Source: Alphaproteobacteria bacterium MedPE-SWcel (GTDB taxonomy: Bacteria; Pseudomonadota; Alphaproteobacteria; Rhodobacterales; Rhodobacteraceae). Taken from it: a stretch of 64,000 nucleotides of DNA. Position 1 is the first letter of the stretch. Each line of letters starts with the position of its first letter. Where the stretch lies: positions 1 to 64,000 of the forward strand of contig MPDC01000002.1 of the NCBI GenBank assembly GCA_001874255.1, given 5' to 3'. The position numbers and the translations under genes were made by a program. Of the stretch, positions 18,679 through 26,352 are shown in pieces. The notes below the pieces were generated by a model. It was not told where the DNA came from, made no database searches, and worked only from the letters and a program-made list of their open reading frames with translations.

Positions 18679-20844
18679 CTAGTTGATCATGGTGACGCCG
18701 CCCTTGAGGGTCAGCATTCCATCGCCCTTGACAGTCGTCAGCGGAGACTTCGCTTCCAGCATCCCATCAGCCTGAACCTTTATGATCGGTCCACTGATGG
18801 TAACACCTGAGTTGTCGATTTTAATCGATGACCCACCCACGGTCAGTGTAATTTCCATGCCCGCCTTGATCGCAATCTTGCCAGCGGATGCTTCGGTCGT
18901 GATATTGCCGAGACTGACGGTCTCGGTCAGGCTCCCCTTGGCGATAGTAAGATCCATATCACCCGTATCGATCTTTTCGGTGAGACTCCCCGTTTCAATC
19001 GTCATCGTCTTGCTGCCGGTTTCGATTGTCTCGGTGTAGTCTCCTTTTTTCACTGTCTCCGTCTTGTCGCCGGTCTCGACGATTTCGGTTCGGTTCCCGG
19101 TGACCACCGTCTCGTTCATATGCTGTTTGATGGTCAGATCATATGATTTCTCGTCCACCGAAGCGACAGCTTTGTCGATTTCATCCAGACCCACGGTCAT
19201 CGACATTCGGTCCTTGACCAGGGTCTGCTGGTATTTCTGCGCCTGAATGCGCATCAACTCTGCGTCCTTTTTATCGTCAAACATCAACTCGTTATAACCG
19301 CCTCCGCCCTTGGACGAATTCGTCTTGATCCCGAGCTGCGTCTGATCATCGGGGTATGTGTAGGGCGGCTTCGTCTCTGAATTATAGAGCATTCCGGTCA
19401 CAATCGGGCGGTCCGGATTTCCATCTTCGAACTGCACCACCACCTCCTGACCGATCCGGGGGACGGCAACCATGCCCCAGTCCTTGCCGGACCAGGGCGT
19501 CATGACCCGGACAAAGCACGATGACGTCTCGTTTTTCTTGCCCTCACGGTCCCAATGGAACTGGATCTTCACGCGACCATGTTCATCCGTCAGGATTTCC
19601 TCGCCCGAATTCCCGACCACGGTTGCGGTCTGAATCCCCGGAACCTCGGGCCAGGGCGTCACCCTCGGAGCGCGAAACTGGACCGACTTCTCGATGACCC
19701 GAAACGCATTGGCGTAACTGTCGTTTTCCATCTCCTTGGGAAATTCGAGATTCTGCGCCACCAGATCCCGGCGCATTCCCTCGTCTTTCTGCGCATTCCG
19801 GGCGCCCCGATCCCGTTCGCCGAATTCGCTGTCGACCTTCAGATAATGCGTGGCCTCAATCACGAGAAAATCGTTGTTGGACTCCTTGTCATCATGTTTC
19901 GTCAGCTTGAACGTGTAGCCCGTCCCCAGCGTTCGCAAGGAGGATGCCCCACGCCATTGCTGGTAGGTCAGCGCCTCCGCATCCATACGCGCCCGGGCCA
20001 GTCCGGTGCCCAGCGAGCTGTCTTTTCGATAATGCGCCTGATAGTCGTACACTTCGAAATTCTTGTATTTATGCTTGCCCTTGGCCTGGGCGTCGCTGAC
20101 TTTCAGATCCGCCTGCGGGGTGGTGAAGTCGAAATCGTTCAGGGTGACCTTGCCGCGGGTGACCTGCTCGATCTTGCTCAGCTCTGCAACATGTTCCCCC
20201 CGTCGTCGATCCGCATCATCGCGGATGTGGAATTCTGCAGTCGGGTTTTCACTGATGGGTTTATGCGCGCTCAGCCCGTCCGCAAATACGAGCTTTTCTG
20301 CCGAGGATTGGCTGCTGTTGCTGTCGAAGAAGAAATAAATCCCTTCCTCCTCCATCAAGCGACAGATGAAGGCATAATCGCTTTCGCGGTACTGAAGGCA
20401 ATAGTCCCTCTGGGCGTAGGACCCGGACATACTGTCCTTGTAGTCCGAAAACCCGTGATCGCTCAGCACTTGCTTGATGATGTCCGGAGCGGTCATATTC
20501 TGGAAAACCCGGCAGTCCTCCGTGCGCGTCAAGAGCCAGAACCACGGCCGGACTTCTGCAACGAATTGCGTGTACCCGTCCCGAAATCCGAAATTCTCAA
20601 CTGATATACAGAGACCGGAGTATTTTTGCTCCTTGCCGTTTTCAGTTACCACATGCAGATTCATGGTCTGGCCGACCAGATCATCCAGTGACACGGCAGA
20701 GTTTCGGGACTGGAATTCGATTGTCGTTTCGGTGAGCTTGCTCAATCCTTCGCGCACGATGGCACGGCGCATCATAAGCCCTTTTACCGAATAAGACCCG
20801 GACATCCAGACGACGTCATTTTCATGGGCTTTGCTTTCGGTCAT
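18679..20844 (-). CDS. vgrG: T6SS spike protein VgrG (TssI)
   Basis: 721 residues. Residues 1 to ~390 form the gp27-like base; an OB-fold follows (PGIQTATVVGNSGEEILTD with HGRVKIQFHWDR). After RIGQEVVVQFEDGNPDRP comes a C-terminal beta-helix needle (about 560-720) built of short TETVETG-like repeats. It ends in LTLKGGVTMIN, with no fused effector domain. No PAAR gene is nearby. ATG 20844 with AAGGAG is chosen over the longer frame from 20880. It lies 72 bases after the TssB/TssC fusion gene. Confidence 0.93.
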   Translation of the reverse strand: MTESKAHENDVVWMSGSYSVKGLMMRRAIVREGLSKLTETTIEFQSRNSAVSLDDLVGQTMNLHVVTENGKEQKYSGLCISVENFGFRDGYTQFVAEVRPWFWLLTRTEDCRVFQNMTAPDIIKQVLSDHGFSDYKDSMSGSYAQRDYCLQYRESDYAFICRLMEEEGIYFFFDSNSSQSSAEKLVFADGLSAHKPISENPTAEFHIRDDADRRRGEHVAELSKIEQVTRGKVTLNDFDFTTPQADLKVSDAQAKGKHKYKNFEVYDYQAHYRKDSSLGTGLARARMDAEALTYQQWRGASSLRTLGTGYTFKLTKHDDKESNNDFLVIEATHYLKVDSEFGERDRGARNAQKDEGMRRDLVAQNLEFPKEMENDSYANAFRVIEKSVQFRAPRVTPWPEVPGIQTATVVGNSGEEILTDEHGRVKIQFHWDREGKKNETSSCFVRVMTPWSGKDWGMVAVPRIGQEVVVQFEDGNPDRPIVTGMLYNSETKPPYTYPDDQTQLGIKTNSSKGGGGYNELMFDDKKDAELMRIQAQKYQQTLVKDRMSMTVGLDEIDKAVASVDEKSYDLTIKQHMNETVVTGNRTEIVETGDKTETVKKGDYTETIETGSKTMTIETGSLTEKIDTGDMDLTIAKGSLTETVSLGNITTEASAGKIAIKAGMEITLTVGGSSIKIDNSGVTISGPIIKVQADGMLEAKSPLTTVKGDGMLTLKGGVTMIN

Positions 20845-20916
20845 GGCTTCTCCTTTCTGTCCCGGGCACCGGCGAGGCACGCCTCGGCCCTGGGTAAAGG
20901 GTTTCGGAATACAAAA

Positions 20917-23900
20917 TCATAGGTCATTCAAAAGTGCCTCAAGGTCGGCATCCAAATCGCCGTCTAAATCAGTATCGTCGTCTCCAAATCCAGCAAGCAG
21001 CGCATCAAGGTCATCGTCGTCGCCACTGGCATCGTCCAAATCAAGATCGAGATCAAAATCATCACCGTCGCCGCTCTCCTCACTGGCCGCCGCCGCAGGT
21101 TTGGACGGGCGCGGGTCCGGTGGGGAGGGGTGCGGCGCCGGTTCACCTGTCCAGGGTCCCAGCAAGGGTTCGCCCCGCAGAGAGTTGAAGGAGGTCAGGC
21201 GAATTTCATCCCGGCCGCGGACAGACGCAATCGGCATGAAACCACGTTCCTTGGCAAAAGCAATCTTTTCCAGATCCACATTGCGTTCCGTACAGGGCAG
21301 GGCAACCTGATCCCCGAAGCGATCATTCACATAGTGGAACGGCATATCTCCCAGGGACATGATGGATCCCAGCTGCAGGGAGGGCCCGTTCTCCTTGAAC
21401 GATTTCGCCATCAGAATTGCGGCAAGAACAACCGGGTTCCCCCACAGCATGCCGCGCAGCCCTTCGGCCTGGGTGAACTCCTCAAAATCGAACGGATCGA
21501 TCGGCTCTGACCGCGCGCCATAGGGTCGCCGCAGCAGGAACCGAGGCGTCAACAGCCCAAGATGGCCCGCTTCCGACATGCCGCTCAGCGTATCCCATGC
21601 CTGAGCCACGACCTTTGGCCGCTCTGCCTTCTCTGTCCCCCAGAAACCGGGTGAAATGGCCGCCAGAAAGGGCGCATCCACATGCGCCGCAACCCGCGCA
21701 AATCGCGCCAGCAACTCGGCATGGGGCGGTGTTTCCTCAAAAGTATAGAGCCCAACAAGCGCCGAATAGGCACCCCGACCGTTGTCCTCGTCCATTGGCT
21801 CTTCGGTCAGGAGCCGCACGAATCCGGTTTGGGACAGGTCCTCTTGTGCCGCGAGATCCGCCGCCAGTTCCTCGGCCGAGACATCATGGATCATCACCTC
21901 CAGCGTATCGTCGACTTCGACGGATCGCGCGATCAGATCTAGGGAGCGCCATTGTGCTTCCACCGATTGGAACTCCGGGTGGTGCAGAACCAGCCGCATC
22001 GCATCTGACAGAGCGAGATCAACAGCCGCCTGCATGGCGCCGAGGTTTGGATCCGGCAAGGCCCGGATATGCGGGCCGACGATCCGCGCCAACATGTCTT
22101 CGACCGGGGACACCGTCCGCAGACTGTTGGTTGTATCGCCAATCAGGCTCTGGAACTCGCTCAGCCTCTTGTCCGCGGGCACCGCATTGCCGCCGGAGCG
22201 CGATGTCGGCGCATGCGCCGGCGTGCCATGTGCCTCGGCCCAGCCCGACAGGGTCTTCATCGCATGGTCTTTGGTCACCCCGCTTTGGAGCTGCTTGCGC
22301 AGGCTGACCAATTCCGAGAACAGCTCGACGTTGTCATAGAGCTCGTCCGGATGCAGATCGTCGATCTCGCCCAGTTTTACCGAAATACCCGCGCCGTCTT
22401 TGCCAATCGGAAGCACAAGCTCCGTGGCAAAGCTCTCAATGACGTCATCAATCGTATCGGGATCCAGTATGACAGGTTTCCGCTCCGCCAGGGCGGCCCC
22501 GGTGTCGATCTGCCCCTTGGCCGCCCGGCCCGTGAAATCTCCGAAAATGGCGATCCGGAACCGTTTGCGGGTGAGCTTTTGCGGCTCCGGCCTGTCGGCT
22601 GAGATCGTGCCATATGCGAGCTCTGGTTCGCGCAGGCTTTTCTCGCCATCGGCGGAGGGCGCCTCTTCGGCGCCTGCATCGTCCAGATCGCCCAGCAGAT
22701 CGTCAAGATCGGCGTCATCCGAACTGTCGTCATCGCCGAGATCGGCAAGCAGCGCATCCAGATCGCTCAGGTCATCAGCCTCTTCGGTATCCACCTCCGC
22801 ATCGAGATCATCAAATAGCGCGTCCAGATCATCGAGACCGCCTGTTTCGGCTTCCTCCAGATCGAGGCCGCCCAGCAGGTCATCAAGATCGTCGTCAGCC
22901 TCATCCGGCCCAGCGGGACCGGCGCCCGCGACTTGATCGGCCTCTGCGTGATCCGCCTCGCTGTCTTCGCCAAGCAACTCATCGAGATCGACGGCGCTGT
23001 CCGTATCCTGCTGATCTGTATCCTCCTCACCTGTTTCGGCGAGCAGGCTGTCGAGATCGAAATCTCCGTCATCGGACGGCCCCTCAAAATCCAGACCGCT
23101 CTCACCGCCACCAGTTTCAACGTCACCAAGCAAAGTATCCAGATCCAGATCTTCCTCCGGGGCAGAGGTAGCGACTTCCGCCAAATCTGCTGCCGCTTCA
23201 GAGATAGTCGGCTCTGAATGGGCTTCGGATGCATCCAAATCACCGAGCAGCGCATCCAGATCGAGATCGCCCTCAGCCGTGGCCTCCTCGACCGCCGCAA
23301 GGCCCGACAACACGTCGTCGGCGCTTTCTTCAGCCATCTCAGTCGGCGCATCGAGCCCGCCAAGCAACGCATCCAGATCGACGTCTTCCTCGGATGTGGC
23401 CTCCTCGACCGCCGCAAGGTCCGACAACACGTCGTCGGCGCTTTCTTGAGCCATCTCAGTCGGCGTATCGAGCCCGCCAAGCAACGCATCCAGATCGACG
23501 TCTTCCTCGGATGTGGCCTCCTCGACCGCCGCAAGGTCCGACAACACGTCGTCGGCGCTTTCTTGAGCCATCTCAGTCGGCGTATCGAGCCCGCCAAGCA
23601 ACGCATCCAGATCGACGTCTTCCTCGGATGTGGCCTCCTCGACCGCCGCAAGGCCCGACAACACGTCGTCGGCACTTTCTTCAGCCATCTCAGTCGGCGC
23701 ATCGAGCCCGCCAAGCAGCGCATCCAGATCAACGTCTTCCTCGGATGTGGCCTCCTCGACCGCCGCGAGGTCCGACAACACGTCGTCGGCGCTTTCTTCA
23801 ACCACATCAGCTGGCGTATCGAGACCGCCGAGCAGCGCATCCAGATCCACGTCTTCCTCAGCCCTGGCTTCCTCGACCGCCGCGAGGTCCGACAACACGT

Positions 23901-25281
23901 CATCGGCGCTTTCTTCAGCCATCTCAGTCGGCGTATCGAGACCGCCGAGCAGCGCATCCAGATCCACGTCATCCTCGGCAACGCGATCGTCCACGGTCTC
24001 CAAAGCGGACAGAACGTGATCGACATCCACCGTCTCGGCGTCCTGCGGCGTGTCGAGATCTCCGAGCAGGCTGCTCAGGTCCTCATCCACCTCCTCTGTC
24101 GCCTCTTCGACCGCCTGCACGCCAGAGAGCACGCCCGCGATATCTACCTGATCGGACGGGGTATCATCTTCGGCGGTATCAAGACTTGCCAGCGCGTCCT
24201 CCACCTCCTGTGCGGCGCCCTCTTCCTCACCTTCGCTCCGGTCGATATTGGCAAGTATATCGCCCTGTATATCCCGTTCACCCTCTGCATCATCCGCTGT
24301 GGCAGGGGTCAAGGTGCTGAGAACGCTGGAGGCGCTGTCTCCGGCATCGGCCTCTTCGGCCGGAGTTTGCGCTGCCAGATCTGCCAGCGCATTTTCGACC
24401 GCGTGATCTGGCGTCTCGACCGCAGGTTCGCTCGCGCCGAGCGCTGACAGCACGCTGCCGGTTTCGTCCTCTTCGATATCCGCCACCGGCGTGGAGGCGG
24501 CAAGCTGCGCCAGAGTGTCAGCCGTTTCATCCTCCTGGTCAGACACAACAGCGGGCGCGGCGGAGGCGAGGGCGGACAGAACCTCAGCGGCATCATCAGC
24601 CGGGGCCTTTGATTGCGGCGCGGCGGCGCTCAGGTCGCCCAGGATTTCAGCCGTGGAATCTGCATCCTGTGGCGGTGCGGGCGCCTGAGACGCAAGCTGG
24701 CCGAGAATATCCGCCGCTTCCGGGCCTGTGTCCTCGGGCGGCACGTCAACCTCCCGCAGGCTCTGGAGGGCCGCGTTCGTTTCGGCGTCGGCGGATGGGC
24801 CGGAGGCCACGAGCGACGACAGCAGGGCCGGCGATCCCAGAATTTTCTCGATGAGCTCTTCTGCGCCGGCTTTGCCATCCATATAGGTCATCAACTGTTC
24901 AAGTTGTTGCCGCGCTTCCAGCAGCGGGCGCAGCGCATCGACTTTGGATGCAATCGCTCCGGGTGAAAAATCCGACATGCTTTCAAATGTCAGATCGACT
25001 GAAAGATTCCCTTCGCCCGTCAGGGTATTCGGAACCGAAAACGCCGCGCGTGGTGCGATTGACCGCATACGATCATCAAAATTATCGGCATCGATTTCCA
25101 GAAATTTCCGGTCCGCGATGGCAGGTTGGGCGACTTTTGATTGCCCGGTCAGATCCGCCATCACCCCCATGACGAACGGCAATTGCACCTTTTTTTCGGC
25201 GCCATAGAGCTCGACATCATATTCGATCTGGACCCGAGGTGCGCGATTGCGTGCAATGAATTTTTGAGAGCTGTCAGCCAT
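20917..25281 (-). CDS. Giant T6SS sheath fusion: TssB, acidic repeats, TssB-like, TssC-like
   Basis: 1454 residues. Residues 1-165 are a TssB (VipA) protein, by eye about 85% identical to the separate TssB at 35459. Residues ~180-890 are a very acidic Ala/Asp/Glu/Leu-rich region with recurrent DLDALLGGLD motifs; six near-identical 39-residue units occupy ~439-673. Residues ~900-1000 (RFRIAIFGDFTGRAAKG) are a second, divergent TssB-like domain. Residues ~1060-1371 are TssC (VipB)-like but stop short of the ~90 C-terminal residues present in the separate TssC. The tail (1385-1454) is again acidic with DLDALL motifs. The nearest precedent I know is the extra TssC copy (ImpD/TssC40) of Rhizobiaceae. 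The start overlaps the sodium channel stop. A modified sheath, cap or assembly platform is an inference. Confidence 0.85.
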   Translation of the reverse strand: MADSSQKFIARNRAPRVQIEYDVELYGAEKKVQLPFVMGVMADLTGQSKVAQPAIADRKFLEIDADNFDDRMRSIAPRAAFSVPNTLTGEGNLSVDLTFESMSDFSPGAIASKVDALRPLLEARQQLEQLMTYMDGKAGAEELIEKILGSPALLSSLVASGPSADAETNAALQSLREVDVPPEDTGPEAADILGQLASQAPAPPQDADSTAEILGDLSAAAPQSKAPADDAAEVLSALASAAPAVVSDQEDETADTLAQLAASTPVADIEEDETGSVLSALGASEPAVETPDHAVENALADLAAQTPAEEADAGDSASSVLSTLTPATADDAEGERDIQGDILANIDRSEGEEEGAAQEVEDALASLDTAEDDTPSDQVDIAGVLSGVQAVEEATEEVDEDLSSLLGDLDTPQDAETVDVDHVLSALETVDDRVAEDDVDLDALLGGLDTPTEMAEESADDVLSDLAAVEEARAEEDVDLDALLGGLDTPADVVEESADDVLSDLAAVEEATSEEDVDLDALLGGLDAPTEMAEESADDVLSGLAAVEEATSEEDVDLDALLGGLDTPTEMAQESADDVLSDLAAVEEATSEEDVDLDALLGGLDTPTEMAQESADDVLSDLAAVEEATSEEDVDLDALLGGLDAPTEMAEESADDVLSGLAAVEEATAEGDLDLDALLGDLDASEAHSEPTISEAAADLAEVATSAPEEDLDLDTLLGDVETGGGESGLDFEGPSDDGDFDLDSLLAETGEEDTDQQDTDSAVDLDELLGEDSEADHAEADQVAGAGPAGPDEADDDLDDLLGGLDLEEAETGGLDDLDALFDDLDAEVDTEEADDLSDLDALLADLGDDDSSDDADLDDLLGDLDDAGAEEAPSADGEKSLREPELAYGTISADRPEPQKLTRKRFRIAIFGDFTGRAAKGQIDTGAALAERKPVILDPDTIDDVIESFATELVLPIGKDGAGISVKLGEIDDLHPDELYDNVELFSELVSLRKQLQSGVTKDHAMKTLSGWAEAHGTPAHAPTSRSGGNAVPADKRLSEFQSLIGDTTNSLRTVSPVEDMLARIVGPHIRALPDPNLGAMQAAVDLALSDAMRLVLHHPEFQSVEAQWRSLDLIARSVEVDDTLEVMIHDVSAEELAADLAAQEDLSQTGFVRLLTEEPMDEDNGRGAYSALVGLYTFEETPPHAELLARFARVAAHVDAPFLAAISPGFWGTEKAERPKVVAQAWDTLSGMSEAGHLGLLTPRFLLRRPYGARSEPIDPFDFEEFTQAEGLRGMLWGNPVVLAAILMAKSFKENGPSLQLGSIMSLGDMPFHYVNDRFGDQVALPCTERNVDLEKIAFAKERGFMPIASVRGRDEIRLTSFNSLRGEPLLGPWTGEPAPHPSPPDPRPSKPAAAASEESGDGDDFDLDLDLDDASGDDDDLDALLAGFGDDDTDLDGDLDADLEALLNDL
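23265..23967 (-). repeat. Six tandem 117-bp in-frame repeats
   Basis: Within the giant sheath gene, 117-bp units (39 codons) follow one another with only a few substitutions, for example at 23281, 23398, 23515, 23632, 23749 and 23866 for the same GGC landmark. Each encodes VDLDALLGGLDTPTEMAEES followed by ADDVLSDLAAVEEATSEED. A seventh, degenerate unit precedes 23265. Copies centred near 23450 and 23570 are almost identical, which suggests recent amplification or gene conversion. Confidence 0.9.
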
Positions 25282-26161
25282 TGTCTACCTCCCGCAAGGC
25301 GGCAATTTCGGTTCTGAGCGACCGGATTTCATCGCGGAGCTCCACCACATGCGCGTCCACGACGTCCGTTTCGGATTTCACCAGATCTCTGAGTTTGGAG
25401 ATTTCGGCTTCGGTTTCCGCCTCCACAGCAGATTGCATGGTGTTCACGAGAAGGCCGATAAAGAGGTTCAGAACCGAGAACGCCGTGACCACAATAAACG
25501 GTACGAAAAAGGCCCAGGCCAGGGGATGGACCTCCATGACCGGGCGCACGATGCCCATGGACCAGCTTTCCAGCGTCATGATCTGGAACAGCGAGTAAAG
25601 CGACCTGCCCAAGGTTCCGAACCATTCCGGAAAGCCCGGACCATACATGAGCGTCGCCATGACGGCGAAGACGTAGAACACGATCGAAATCATCACGATC
25701 ACCGCGCCCATGCCCGGTAGCGCGTCCAGCAACGCCTGAACAACCGCGCGCATCTGCGGGATCACGGACAATAGCCGCAGCGCACGGATCACGCGCAACC
25801 CCCGCAGCGCCGACAATCCCTGACGGTCCGGCAGCAGGCCAAGCGTCACCACAATCAGATCAAAGACGTTCCAGGCGGAGGAAAAGAACCGCAGGCCATA
25901 GGCATAGAGCTTCATGCCGAGTTCAATCACAAAGATCGCCAGAACCACCCGGTCTATCACGTCGAGAAGACCTCCGGCATGCCCCTGCACGACATCCGAG
26001 GTACTGAGGCCGAGTGTCACCGCGTTGAAAATGATCACCACAAGTATGGCATTTGTCACGCTCGGCCGTTCAATGACGGCCTGCGCCCAGGCACGGGTTC
26101 CAAATGCTGGTGTATCGGTGGCCAATTCTGACACGTTCACGTCTCCATGGTTCGGTTCCAC
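25274..26161 (-). CDS. Bacterial voltage-gated sodium channel (NaChBac type)
   Basis: 295 residues with six membrane segments. S4 (about 118-138) carries arginines every third residue (LRGLRVIRALRLL). The pore filter TLESWSMG at 196-203 is the exact BacNav sodium-selective signature, and S6 is followed by a long coiled-coil tail (245-292) typical for the tetramer. GTG 26161 is the longest start; GTG 26134 with GGAG eight bases upstream is an attractive alternative. Its stop overlaps the start of the giant sheath gene by 8 bases, and clpV ends 191 bases upstream, so it sits inside the T6SS block. Coupling of membrane voltage to secretion is an inference. Confidence 0.9.
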   Translation of the reverse strand: MEPNHGDVNVSELATDTPAFGTRAWAQAVIERPSVTNAILVVIIFNAVTLGLSTSDVVQGHAGGLLDVIDRVVLAIFVIELGMKLYAYGLRFFSSAWNVFDLIVVTLGLLPDRQGLSALRGLRVIRALRLLSVIPQMRAVVQALLDALPGMGAVIVMISIVFYVFAVMATLMYGPGFPEWFGTLGRSLYSLFQIMTLESWSMGIVRPVMEVHPLAWAFFVPFIVVTAFSVLNLFIGLLVNTMQSAVEAETEAEISKLRDLVKSETDVVDAHVVELRDEIRSLRTEIAALREVDNG

Positions 26162-26352
26162 GCCGGGCCGGACTGCAGCCGCAACCGATCTTGGCGTGGG
26201 GCAGGTCGCCCCGCCACTGGCGGAGCTTCTCGTTTTACCCCGGGGCGTTCGGGGACAGTCCGCCTCACAGGTGCGCAGGCCCTCTGCTTTGGGAGCGTTT
26301 CTTGCCGCGTGATTGGCATGACCGTCCCCCCTTGGTCCTGGCTTGCTCCCGG
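26162..26352. other. Intergenic stretch between clpV and the sodium channel gene
   Basis: This is the longest gap inside the otherwise tight T6SS block. It contains a hairpin (26208-26226, GCCCCGCC/GGCGGAGC with one wobble and a 3-base loop). It may separate transcription of the channel-sheath pair from the upstream tss genes. No gene was recognised. Confidence 0.4.

Noticed and set aside
18679-20844. A toxin domain fused to VgrG
   Set aside because: After the OB-fold only beta-helix repeats follow to the end; no extra globular domain is present.
23265-23967. Possible CRISPR array because of regular repeats
   Set aside because: The unit is 117 bp without variable spacers and is entirely coding; it is a protein tandem repeat.
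23218-24447. Long open frames on both strands (over 400 codons each) overlapping the acidic repeats
   Set aside because: They arise because the 117-bp unit, a multiple of three, is open in several frames. The translations are Arg/Ser/Pro-rich and repetitive, and only the TssB/TssC frame shows real domains.
20917-25281. That the giant sheath gene is two genes separated by a sequencing frameshift
   Set aside because: The frame stays open through 4.3 kb, the acidic motif is continuous between the two halves, and no ribosome site or start is seen near the second TssB-like domain.
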